Part shown: positions 17,502 to 25,305 of the stretch, piece by piece
How positions within the stretch are numbered: position 1 is the first letter of the stretch
Layout: every line of letters begins with the position of its first letter
Source of the DNA: Pulveribacter suum
Lineage (GTDB): Bacteria; Pseudomonadota; Gammaproteobacteria; Burkholderiales; Burkholderiaceae_C
DNA length: 64,000 nt
Assembly: GCF_003013695.1 (NCBI RefSeq)
Contig: NZ_CP027792.1
Span: forward strand, 1-64,000
Reading direction: 5' to 3'
Made by a program: the position numbers and the translations under genes
The notes under the pieces: model-generated
What the model was told of the DNA's origin: nothing
Databases searched by the model: none
The model's input: only the letters and a program-made list of their open reading frames with translations

Positions 17502-17536
17502 GCAAGGCCCCGGTTCGCCGGGGCCTTGCGCGTTTT
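17502..17536 (+). terminator. rho-independent terminator after ohr
   Basis: Perfect 12-bp stem GCAAGGCCCCGG / CCGGGGCCTTGC with a TTCG tetraloop, then GCGTTTT. Confidence 0.92.
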
Positions 17537-17639
17537 CCCTAGGCCGCGCCGCGGCCCGTTGCAAGCCAGCGCTCAGTTTCAGCCGCCATCATGCAGGGCT
17601 GCTCCGCACGCCGCCTGCCCGCCCGCCCGACCGCCCGTC

Positions 17640-18398
17640 ATGAAGCTCGCCCTGCTGTCCGACCTCCACGCCAACGTCCCCGCCTTCGACGCCTGCCTGG
17701 CCCATGCCCGGGCCCAGGGCGCCCACCAGATCGCCCTGCTGGGCGACCTGGTGGGCTATGGCGCAGACCCGGGCGCGCTGCTCGAGCGCGCCATGGCGCT
17801 GGTGGCCCAGGGTGCGCTGGCCGTGCGCGGCAACCATGATGAAGCCGTGCTGCACCCGCCCGCCCAGGCGCACAACCTGGGCGAGCAAAGCACGCAGTGG
17901 ACCGCCCCGCGCCTGACCGACGCGCAGCGTGCCTTCCTGGCCGGCCTGCCGCTGACGGCCCGCGCCGGCATGGACGTGCTGCTGGTGCACGCCAGCGCCG
18001 ATGCGCCCGAGCGCTGGCACTACGTGACCGACAGCGCCGCCGCCGAGCGCAGCATGGCCGCCGCCACCCGGGTGGACCCGGCCATCCGCTACGTCTTCAG
18101 CGGCCACGTGCACGAGCAGGCGCTGTACTTCCTCACGCCCACCGCCAAGCTGATGCGCTTTGCGCCGCAGCCGGGCGTGCCCGTGCCCGTGCCGCCGCAC
18201 CGCCAGTGGCTGGCGCTGGTGGGCTCGTGCGGACAGCCGCGCGACGGCGACCCCCGGTCCATGTACGCGCTGTTCGACGCCCAGGCCGCCACCATCACGT
18301 TCCACCGCGTGGCCTACGACCACCTGGCTGCTGCCGCCGCCGTGCGCGCGGCCGGCCTGCCCGAATTCTTCGCCGAGCGGCTGGAGCGCGGGCGCTAG
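17640..18398 (+). CDS. metallophosphoesterase family protein
   Basis: A 252-residue calcineurin-like phosphoesterase. All metal-site motifs are visible: DLHAN (near residue 8), GDLVGYGADP, GNHDE, LLVHAS and SGHVHEQ. The small size and close packing resemble prokaryotic ApaH/PrpE/YfcE-like phosphatases. The start is ATG 17640 (MKLALLSDLHAN). The next gene, 12 bases downstream, is a Ser/Thr kinase-USP fusion, so the pair is plausibly a kinase with its antagonist phosphatase; this is inference from context. An alternative role is nucleotide or phosphodiester cleavage. Confidence 0.88.
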   Translation: MKLALLSDLHANVPAFDACLAHARAQGAHQIALLGDLVGYGADPGALLERAMALVAQGALAVRGNHDEAVLHPPAQAHNLGEQSTQWTAPRLTDAQRAFLAGLPLTARAGMDVLLVHASADAPERWHYVTDSAAAERSMAAATRVDPAIRYVFSGHVHEQALYFLTPTAKLMRFAPQPGVPVPVPPHRQWLALVGSCGQPRDGDPRSMYALFDAQAATITFHRVAYDHLAAAAAVRAAGLPEFFAERLERGR

Positions 18399-18410
18399 CC
18401 GGCCCCTGCC

Positions 18411-19862
18411 ATGAAGCTGCTGGCACCCGGCACCGAGATCGACGGCTTCGTGGTGCATGAGTGCATCCACTCCGGTGGCATGGCGCACATCTACCGCGTG
18501 GGATACGCCAACGCGGCGCGTGACCCGGGCTTTGCCCTGGCCATGAAGATCCCGCGCATGACGGTGCGCGACGGGGCGGAGAACATCGTCAGCTTCGAAG
18601 TCGAGCTGACCATCCTGCCGGCTCTGTCGGGCGCCCATGTGCCGCGCTTCGTGGCCGCGGGCGACCTGGTGCGGCTGCCCTACCTGGTGATGGAATACAT
18701 CGAAGGCCAGACGCTGGCCCACTGGCATGAAGCCCATGCCGGCCCTGGCGGCGCGGTGGCCGACACGGCCGCCATCGCCCGCATCGGCAGCGCCCTGGCC
18801 ATTGCCGCGCACAGCCTGCACGAGCAAAACGTCTGCCACCTGGACCTCAAACCCGCCAACGTGCTGCTGCGCGAGGGCGGCAGCGTGGCGCTGCTGGACT
18901 TCGGCCTGTCCTGCCACGCCCACTACCCCGACCTGCTGGCCGAGGAGATGAGAAAAGCCGTGGGCTCGCCCGCCTGGATCGCCCCCGAGCAGGTGGTGGG
19001 CGTGCGCGGCGACCTGCGCAGCGACATCTTCGCCATCGGCGTCATGCTGTACGAGCTGGCCACCGGCGAGCTGCCGTTTGGCGCACCCACCACCCAGGGC
19101 GGCCTGCGCCAGCGCCTGTGGATGACGCCCCAGCCCCCGCGCGCGCACCGCCCGGAGCTGCCCGAGTGGCTGCAGGAGATCCTCCTGCGCTGCCTGGAGC
19201 CCGTGGCCGCAGAGCGCTACCCTTCGGCCGCGCAGCTGGCCTTCGACCTGGCCAACCCGCATCAGGTGGCCATCACCGAGCGCGGGCGGCGCATGCGCGG
19301 GCCGGGCCTGCGCCGGCACTTCAGGCGCTGGATCCGCGCCGCCGGCATGCACTACCAGCCCAGCCCGCTGCCGCACGACCAGATCGAGCGCTCGCCCATC
19401 GTCATGGTGGCCGTGCCGCACGAGGATGTGAGCGACGCCACGCTGTACTCGCTGCGCGAGGCGGTGGCGCGCTCGCTGGGCATACGGCCCGGCGCGCGGC
19501 TGGCCTGCGTGACGGTCATCAAGCCGTCAGCGGCCAGCAGCTCCGACAGCGCCCGCAGCGAGACCACGCTGCACCGCACGCACCTGGCGCGCCTCAAGCA
19601 ATGGGCGGCCGGCCTGGCTCTGGACGGGCACAGCGCCAGCTACCACGTGCTGGAGGCCGGCGATGTGGTCCAGGCCCTGGTGCGCTACGCCGAGGGCAAC
19701 CGCGTGGGCATGATGATCCTGGGCGCGGCCACGCACGGGCTGCAGCTGCAGCGCTTCATCGACACCGTGCCCGTGCGCGTGGCACGCGACGCGCCCTGCA
19801 CCGTCATCCTGGTCAAGCAGCAGCTGCCGTTCGAGCAGCTTCATTCGGACGGGGCGGGCTGA
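18411..19862 (+). CDS. bifunctional serine/threonine protein kinase / universal stress protein
   Basis: A 483-residue fusion. Residues about 10-280 form a Hanks-type kinase: glycine loop HSGGMAHIYRV, ATP-binding Lys in LAMKIPR, catalytic loop HLDLKPANVLL, LLDFGLS (DFG) and IAPEQ (APE). The usual HRD reads HLD, so the Arg that pairs with a phosphorylated activation loop is missing. Residues about 325-475 form a UspA-like domain ending GAATHGLQLQRFIDTVPVRV. No membrane segment is seen, so it is cytoplasmic. It sits 12 bases after the metallophosphoesterase and its 3' end overlaps the convergent membrane-protein gene by 22 bases. Confidence 0.92.
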   Translation: MKLLAPGTEIDGFVVHECIHSGGMAHIYRVGYANAARDPGFALAMKIPRMTVRDGAENIVSFEVELTILPALSGAHVPRFVAAGDLVRLPYLVMEYIEGQTLAHWHEAHAGPGGAVADTAAIARIGSALAIAAHSLHEQNVCHLDLKPANVLLREGGSVALLDFGLSCHAHYPDLLAEEMRKAVGSPAWIAPEQVVGVRGDLRSDIFAIGVMLYELATGELPFGAPTTQGGLRQRLWMTPQPPRAHRPELPEWLQEILLRCLEPVAAERYPSAAQLAFDLANPHQVAITERGRRMRGPGLRRHFRRWIRAAGMHYQPSPLPHDQIERSPIVMVAVPHEDVSDATLYSLREAVARSLGIRPGARLACVTVIKPSAASSSDSARSETTLHRTHLARLKQWAAGLALDGHSASYHVLEAGDVVQALVRYAEGNRVGMMILGAATHGLQLQRFIDTVPVRVARDAPCTVILVKQQLPFEQLHSDGAG

Positions 19863-21712
19863 GCGGCATTGGCCGGCGCCGCTGCGCCAGGGCCGGCGTC
19901 GGCGTCTGCGGTGTCTGCAGCGGCTTCTTCGACTTCTTCGGCCGCGCTCGCTGCCCGGGCGGCTGCGTCCTCGCCGTCTGGCGCGTCGCCCTGCTCGGGC
20001 GGGCGCGGCTGCGGCGCGATGGGCTGCAGCTGCTCGTCGGCCAGGCCCACCAGCAGCGCACGGCCGCCGGGCAGCACGCGAAATTCGCCAAAGCGCGCCT
20101 GCGCCAGGCTGCCGCCCTGGCCCTCGGGGAAGAAAAAGGCATCGGTCACCAACGTCCACGCTCCCTTCAGGCGCCTGAGCGGCAGCAGCACCTCGCCCGG
20201 CGCCAGGTCTGCCTGCGGGCCGGCCAGGCGCTGCACGCTGGCCACGCCGCGCCCGTCCAGGCGGGCCACCACCCAGGCGCTGGCGCGCCGGCCGGCGGCG
20301 GCGTCTTCCTCCTGCAGCTGGCTGCGCACCGGGCCCAGGCTGAAGTCCAGCGCCATGTAGTCGCCCTGCATCAGCGAGCGCGGATCGCGCGGCGCCAGGG
20401 CCACGTAGATCTTGTGGCCCTGCAGCACCACCTCCTCCTTGTGCAGCGCGTCGCGGTGCACCAGCCCCAGCGCCAGTGCGCCGCCCGCGGCGATCAGGGC
20501 CGGCGCCAGCCAGCGTCGCGCGGGCGTGCCCGGCTGCCCTGCAGCCGGCGAGGCCGGGCCGCCGGCAGCCCGCCGCCCGGGCCGCCCGCCCAGGGCCAGC
20601 AGCGCCAGCGCCAGCGCCGCGCCGCTGGCCGCCAGCAGCAGCGCCTTGTCCGTCAGGGGCCACTGCAGTGCGTAATAGAACTGCGACAGCTGCAACAGCA
20701 TCAGCACCAGGACCAGCACCAGCAGGCGCCGCCGCCCGGTGCCCAGGGCCACCGAGCCCACCAGCGCTGCCACGCCCACATGGGGCATGACCCAGCAGGC
20801 CAGCAGCGCCAGGGCATAGACCAGTGCCAGCGCGGGCCGGGCGGCGCGCACGCCGGCGTTCTCGCGCCAGTGCCAGGCAAGCAGCCACAGCCCGCCGGCC
20901 AGTACCAGCGCCATCTGCACCGCCACCGTCCAGTGAAACGCAAACAGGCGGGCCGTACCGGCGTCAGCAGCGTCGGCCGAACCCATCATGGGCACGCTGG
21001 CCAGCCACAGCCACCGCTGCGCCTGCGCCACCAGGGGCGCCAGCAGCAGGGCCACGCCCACCCCGTCGGCCAGGGCGCTGGCCCGGGGCGCCCAGGTCCG
21101 CGGCGCCCCGCGCACGGACAGCACGCACCAGCCGGCCCAGGCCAGCGCCAGCAGCCACAGGTTGGGCTGCGCCGGGAAGGCCCCCAGCCCCCATGGCAAG
21201 AGCTCGGCCCCCTCATGGCCGGCCGGCCACAGATCCAGCAGCAAGAAGGTGCCCGCCGCCAGCAGGCCCAGCAGGCGCTGCACCCAGCGCACGGGCACGC
21301 TCCAGGCGACGGCCAGCTGCAGCGCCAGCAGGCCCAGCAGCAGCCCGATGCGCAGCGCCGGGGAGGCGGCCCCCTCCAGGCCCCAGCCCACCAGCCACAG
21401 CGCCTGCCCGCACAGCAGCAGGCTCACGGCCAGCTGCTGGGCAAACATGCCGCCGCCCGCGCGCAGCGTCCATACCGCCCCGCCCGACAGCAGCAAGGCC
21501 ACGACCACCGAGCCCGGCGGCGTGAACAGGTCGCTGCCCGACACCAGGGCCAGCAGCAGCAGGCCCAGCAGCGACACCAGCAGCGCGCCGATGAAACCCA
21601 GTGCCGAGACCACCCAGCTGGCGTCGCTGCCCTGCTGCCCGGCGCCGCTGGCCTGCGGCGGCAGCAGGCCCTGGGCCTGCGCGGCCCGCACCAGTTCGTG
21701 TTGCGCCTTCAT
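19841..21712 (-). CDS. membrane protein: DUF4401 domain fused to GDYxxLxY domain
   Basis: About 623 residues. The N-terminal two thirds is a many-helix membrane domain matching DUF4401. From about residue 440 there is an anchored soluble domain with QGHKIYVALAPRDPRSLMQGDYMALDFSL, the motif that defines the GDYxxLxY family. In other genomes I know these as neighbouring genes; here one uninterrupted frame covers both. The tail is Ala/Glu/Asp-rich. The start ATG 21712 overlaps the stop of the DUF2157 gene (ATGA), so the two are coupled. Function is unknown; co-occurrence suggests a membrane complex with a periplasmic lid. Confidence 0.82.
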   Translation of the reverse strand: MKAQHELVRAAQAQGLLPPQASGAGQQGSDASWVVSALGFIGALLVSLLGLLLLALVSGSDLFTPPGSVVVALLLSGGAVWTLRAGGGMFAQQLAVSLLLCGQALWLVGWGLEGAASPALRIGLLLGLLALQLAVAWSVPVRWVQRLLGLLAAGTFLLLDLWPAGHEGAELLPWGLGAFPAQPNLWLLALAWAGWCVLSVRGAPRTWAPRASALADGVGVALLLAPLVAQAQRWLWLASVPMMGSADAADAGTARLFAFHWTVAVQMALVLAGGLWLLAWHWRENAGVRAARPALALVYALALLACWVMPHVGVAALVGSVALGTGRRRLLVLVLVLMLLQLSQFYYALQWPLTDKALLLAASGAALALALLALGGRPGRRAAGGPASPAAGQPGTPARRWLAPALIAAGGALALGLVHRDALHKEEVVLQGHKIYVALAPRDPRSLMQGDYMALDFSLGPVRSQLQEEDAAAGRRASAWVVARLDGRGVASVQRLAGPQADLAPGEVLLPLRRLKGAWTLVTDAFFFPEGQGGSLAQARFGEFRVLPGGRALLVGLADEQLQPIAPQPRPPEQGDAPDGEDAAARAASAAEEVEEAAADTADADAGPGAAAPANAAQPAPSE

Positions 21713-22686
21713 GCGCCCTCCTCCTGGCGCTGCAGGCGGTACAGCCAGGCGCCCGACGCGCCCAGGGCGGCGGCCGCCAGCAGGGTGAACAGCACCAGCG
21801 TGCCAATGATGTCGGCCCTGTGGTCCTGCGCAAACAGCAGCCAGCCCATGCCGGCCAGCACCAGCACGTTGGCCGCCAGCACGGCCAGCGCCAGCACCAC
21901 GTAGTCGCGCGGGCGCCGCCACCAGGCCAGCGCCAGGGCCGCCGCCACCAGCAGCAGGCTGACCGTGTACTGGCCTGGCACCTCGTGCATCAGCAGCCCC
22001 CACAGGCCATGGGCGTTCCAGGCCGACAGGGCCAGCAGCGCCCCCAGCCGCCCGCTGATGACCGCGCGCGCCTGCGGCACCAGGCCCAGCCGCGGCAGCG
22101 CCAGCGGCAGGGCGAACACCAGCGCCCACAGCAGCGGCGCCAGCAGCCCGCGCGGGCCGCCGGCCCACAGCAAGCTGGCGCCCAGCGGATCCAGCAGGCC
22201 GTGGCCGGCCCACATGGCCAGGCCGGTGCCGGCGACCAGCAGCCACAGCGCCCACAGCGCATCGCGCCGCGCCACCAGCGCCCAGGGCAGCGCCAGCAGC
22301 GCCCAGGCGGCAAACAGCTGCCAGGCGTCCGCCCCGGTCTGGTAGGTCTGGCCGACGAAAGCCAGCAGCGCCCCCAGCGCCAGCGTGGCCAGCAGCAGCA
22401 GCGCGGTGCGCCCGGCGCGCCAGACGAGGGCGCCCAGCACGGGCAGCAGCACGGCCGCCTCCAGCACCTGCAGGCGGAACATGCGGCTTTGCTCCTGCCA
22501 GTTGGCGGCCACCCAGAACACCAGGCCGGCGCCCAGCAGCAGCGCGGCCAGCGCCGCCAGGCCGCGCTGCAGCACGGGGCCCAGCTGCGCAGGCGGCCGG
22601 TCCAGGCCGGACAGCTGCCACAGCCGCGCGGCCCGCGCGCCGTCCAGCCCGAATGCGGCGGCCAGATGGAAGATGAAGGTATGCAC
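21709..22686 (-). CDS. DUF2157 domain-containing membrane protein
   Basis: About 325 residues, beginning with a short cytoplasmic helical segment (LAAAFGLDGARAARLWQLSGLDRPP), then about ten hydrophobic helices, with the DUF2157 hallmark VFWVAANWQEQSRMFRLQVLEA near residue 60. I prefer GTG 22686, which has GGGCGGGAG just upstream. The frame is also open to a TTG at 22719, but that lies only a few bases after a TATAGT -10-like element and has no ribosome site. It is coupled to the DUF4401-GDYxxLxY gene. The function of this widespread pair is not known. Confidence 0.8.
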   Translation of the reverse strand: MHTFIFHLAAAFGLDGARAARLWQLSGLDRPPAQLGPVLQRGLAALAALLLGAGLVFWVAANWQEQSRMFRLQVLEAAVLLPVLGALVWRAGRTALLLLATLALGALLAFVGQTYQTGADAWQLFAAWALLALPWALVARRDALWALWLLVAGTGLAMWAGHGLLDPLGASLLWAGGPRGLLAPLLWALVFALPLALPRLGLVPQARAVISGRLGALLALSAWNAHGLWGLLMHEVPGQYTVSLLLVAAALALAWWRRPRDYVVLALAVLAANVLVLAGMGWLLFAQDHRADIIGTLVLFTLLAAAALGASGAWLYRLQRQEEGA

Positions 22687-22779
22687 GTGCTCCCGCCCTT
22701 GTCTGTCTTTGAAGGTCAAAAACTATAGCGAAGCAGGCCGGCGCCCCCTGTAACCACCTGCGCCCGCCACAATCGCCCC

Positions 22780-23826
22780 ATGCACGACGACGCCCCACAG
22801 CCGCCCCTGGCCGGCCACCCTTACGCCGCCCTCACGCCCGACGTGGTGCTGGACGCCCTGGCCCTGGTGGGCCTGCACGGCGACGGCCGGCTGATGGCCC
22901 TGTCCTCCTACGAAAACCGCGTCTATCAGGCGGTGCTGGAGGACGGCAGCCGCGTGGTGGCCAAGTTCTACCGCCCCGGGCGCTGGAGCCGCGCCCAGAT
23001 CCTGGAGGAGCACGCCTTCGCCCAGGAGCTGGCCGGCGCCGAGGTGCCGGCCGTGGCGCCGCTGGTGCTGGACGGCGCCAGCCTGCACGCACACGCGGGC
23101 TTTGAATTTTCCGTCAGCCCCTGGCGCGGCGGCCGCCAGCCCGAGCTGGACGACTTCGAGGTGCTGGAGTGGATCGGCCGCTTCCTGGCGCGGCTGCACA
23201 ACGTGGGCGCGGCGCGCCCCTTCGACCAGCGCCCGCGCCTGGACGTCCACAGCTTCGGCCGCCAGCCGCGCGACTGGCTGCTGGCCAGCGGGCTGGTCGC
23301 CCCCGAGGTGCGCGGTGCCTGGCAGCAGGCCTGCGACGAAGCTATCGAATTGATAGCTGCCGGCGCTTCATCCACGGGCGCTGGAGGCACTTTTGGCTTG
23401 AATGATGCGGCGCCGCTGCGGCTGCACGGCGACTGCCACCCCGGCAACATCCTGTGGACACCACCCGGCCCGGGCGGGGGCGGCCCGCACTTCGTGGACC
23501 TGGACGATGCGCGCACGGGCCCGGCCGTGCAGGACCTGTGGATGCTGCTGTCGGGCGAGCGGCGCCAGCGCACGGCGCAGCTGTCGGCGCTGCTGGAGGG
23601 CTACGAGCAGCTGCGCGACTTCGACCGGCGCGAGCTGGCGCTGATCGAGCCGCTGCGCACGCTGCGCCTGATCCACTACAGCGCCTGGCTGGCCCAGCGC
23701 TTTGCCGGCGACCCGATCTTTCCCATCAACTTTCCGTGGTTCGGCACGGCCGACTACTGGCGCGGCCAGGTGGACATGCTGCACGAGCAGCTCGAGGCGC
23801 TGCGCGAGGAGCCGCTGCAGGCCTGA
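22780..23826 (+). CDS. srkA: stress response kinase A (YihE/RdoA family)
   Basis: A 348-residue aminoglycoside-phosphotransferase-fold Ser/Thr kinase. SrkA family marks: LSSYENRVYQ, VVAKFYRPGRWS (ATP Lys), EFSVSPWRGGR, LHNVG, catalytic LHGDCHPGNILW and metal-binding FVDLDDARTGPAVQDLWMLL, then INFPWFGTADYWR. In E. coli this kinase protects stressed cells from programmed death. Residues about 186-208 (IELIAAGASSTGAGGTFG) are encoded by a copy of the window's palindromic repeat, in-frame, just before the catalytic loop. The start is ATG 22780. Confidence 0.93.
   Translation: MHDDAPQPPLAGHPYAALTPDVVLDALALVGLHGDGRLMALSSYENRVYQAVLEDGSRVVAKFYRPGRWSRAQILEEHAFAQELAGAEVPAVAPLVLDGASLHAHAGFEFSVSPWRGGRQPELDDFEVLEWIGRFLARLHNVGAARPFDQRPRLDVHSFGRQPRDWLLASGLVAPEVRGAWQQACDEAIELIAAGASSTGAGGTFGLNDAAPLRLHGDCHPGNILWTPPGPGGGGPHFVDLDDARTGPAVQDLWMLLSGERRQRTAQLSALLEGYEQLRDFDRRELALIEPLRTLRLIHYSAWLAQRFAGDPIFPINFPWFGTADYWRGQVDMLHEQLEALREEPLQA
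23338..23402 (+). repeat. palindromic repeat copy 7, inside srkA
   Basis: Forward copy (GCTATCGAATTGATAGCTGC, then CGGCGCTTCATCCACGGGCGCTGGAGGC) translated in the same frame as copy 2. It adds an Ala/Gly/Ser-rich loop. Confidence 0.85.
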
Positions 23827-23834
23827 GCGCCGGC

Positions 23835-24500
23835 TCAGGGCCTTTTCATCACCGTCTGCTGCCAGCCGCGCACGATCACGTCGGTGAAAAAGCGCCGGTC
23901 CAGCAGCAGCCACACCAGCACGGGCGCCAGCGTGGGCAGCACCAGCACGCCCACCTGGTAGCCATAGACGATGGCCTCCACCTGCCACTGCTCCATGCGC
24001 AGCGTGCGCACGTCAAAGCCGGCCGCGCCGGCCAGCTGCATGAGCAGGTACATCACCAGGCTGAAGGCCTGCACCGGCAGCAGCAGCACATAGCCCAGCA
24101 GCGCACGCTGCAGCCGCCCGGGCGCGCGCGCCGCGCCCCAGGCGGCCAGCAGCAGCGCCCAGAAGATGGGCAGCCCAAAGGCGTAGCGGCCGGGGTCGGC
24201 GTCCAGCGTGACCTCGCCGCGGCGCCCGCCCGCCTGCGGGTCGGCCACCTCCACCGTGGTGTCCACCTCGATGTGGCCGGGGCGCTTGTGCACGCTGCGC
24301 ACCCACATGGGCACCACCTGCTCCAGCGCCACGTGCGAGAGGCCGGCCACGGGGTAGGACAGCCAGGGCGAGGCCTGGGTCCACAGCAGCGTCAGGCCGA
24401 TGACGCCGGCGAACGCCCACAGGGCAAAGCGCACCAGCACCGGGGGGCGCCGTGGCCCGGCGGCGGGGGCAGAGGGCGATGGGGATGGCTCGGGGGGCAC
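23835..24500 (-). CDS. exosortase H-associated membrane protein
   Basis: A 221-residue membrane protein. One helix lies near residues 20-45, then a periplasmic stretch (VRSVHKRPGHIEVDTTVEVADPQ...GRYAFGLPIFWALLLAAW), then three helices to the C-terminus. It starts 19 bases after xrtH, and in genomes with exosortase H a protein of this type is encoded next to it; I identify it from that position and from topology. The start codon is GTG 24500. Its job is not established; it could assist recognition or transfer of IPTL-CTERM proteins. The 3' end converges on srkA with only 8 bases between. Confidence 0.75.
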   Translation of the reverse strand: MPPEPSPSPSAPAAGPRRPPVLVRFALWAFAGVIGLTLLWTQASPWLSYPVAGLSHVALEQVVPMWVRSVHKRPGHIEVDTTVEVADPQAGGRRGEVTLDADPGRYAFGLPIFWALLLAAWGAARAPGRLQRALLGYVLLLPVQAFSLVMYLLMQLAGAAGFDVRTLRMEQWQVEAIVYGYQVGVLVLPTLAPVLVWLLLDRRFFTDVIVRGWQQTVMKRP

Positions 24501-24519
24501 GGCGTGGGACGGTCGGGGG

Positions 24520-25122
24520 TCAGCGCGGCGACAGGTCCAGCGACGCGCTGACCGTGCGCGTGCCGGCCGGCACGCGCACGGCAGGAGCGGGGCGCAGGGG
24601 CGGGGCCGGGGGTTCGTCGGGCGGGTTGCCGCCCTGGGCCGGCTGGTTCTTGGCGCCGGCGCGCACCCACAGCAGCCAGACGATGAGCACGTCCAGCATG
24701 ATCAGGCCCTGCCAGAGAAATTCATGGGCGAAGTCGAAGACGTCCTTGCTCCACTGGCCCAGGTAGAACAGGCTGATCACGCGCACCACGTTCAGCGCCT
24801 GCACGGCGGCAAAGCCGGCGGCCAGCCCGACCAGCTTGTGCCGCCAGGTCGAGGGAAAGGCCATGACGGCGGCAAACAGCACGATGCAGGCCTCGATGCC
24901 GTTGCAGCCCGGCTCGATGGACACGCCAAAGCCCGTGACCGTGTTCCACAGCACCTTGCCCTGCGCCGCTGCGGTGCTGTCAAACCACATGACCAGCGCC
25001 GCGCAGATGCGCGCGAGCAGCGCCGTCCAGGGCAGCACGACGTGCTGCTGCACCCAGTTGAGCATGTTCAGGCCGAACAGCGAGAGCTGGAGCAACAGAA
25101 AGAGCAGGAAAAAGCGCAGCAT
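24520..25122 (-). CDS. xrtH: exosortase H
   Basis: A 200-residue integral membrane cysteine protease/transpeptidase. The exosortase catalytic residues are present: Cys73 in EPGCNGIEAC, Arg114 in LNVVRVISLFYLG and His133 in FDFAHEFLWQG, placed in or near membrane helices. Family H processes proteins with a C-terminal IPTLxxWG-type sorting signal before they move to the surface. The start is ATG 25122 (MLRFFLLFLLLQL); an upstream in-frame extension is Pro/Gly-rich and overlaps the region before the htpG terminator. No IPTL-CTERM substrate is encoded in this window. Confidence 0.9.
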   Translation of the reverse strand: MLRFFLLFLLLQLSLFGLNMLNWVQQHVVLPWTALLARICAALVMWFDSTAAAQGKVLWNTVTGFGVSIEPGCNGIEACIVLFAAVMAFPSTWRHKLVGLAAGFAAVQALNVVRVISLFYLGQWSKDVFDFAHEFLWQGLIMLDVLIVWLLWVRAGAKNQPAQGGNPPDEPPAPPLRPAPAVRVPAGTRTVSASLDLSPR

Positions 25123-25212
25123 GGAACGTTCAGGGCGAGCGCCGGAATTATCCACAGGCAGCCCCGCCGGCGGTCTTCCCCTTGCGGGGGCCCCGGGCGC
25201 CCTGCCGCCCCT

Positions 25213-25272
25213 TGCTATCAAAAAAAGAGCCCGTAACGCTTGCCTGACAAGCGCTACGGGCCTTTTTTGCCT
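25213..25272 (-). terminator. htpG terminator formed by palindromic repeat copy 8
   Basis: Stem GCCCGTAACGCTTG (25229-25242) with CAAGCGCTACGGGC (25248-25261), loop CCTGA. In minus-strand RNA the only non-Watson-Crick pair is G-U, and the stem is followed by GCTCTTTTTTT, ideal for stopping htpG transcription. The plus strand also has CCTTTTTT after the stem, so it may work both ways. The sequence is a repeat copy (CTATCAAAAAAAG...). Confidence 0.9.
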
Positions 25273-25305
25273 TAAAAACGTGAAACGTCAGACAGTGTCA
25301 AGACC

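Noticed and set aside
22687-22719. TTG start giving an 11-residue longer DUF2157 protein
   Set aside because: No ribosome site before TTG, while GTG 22686 has GGGCGGGAG upstream.
22700-22740. Possible further repeat copy (TCAAAAACTATAG...GGCCGGCGCC)
   Set aside because: Only the left end resembles the family and no paired arm follows; it may be a decayed copy or simply a promoter -10 region.
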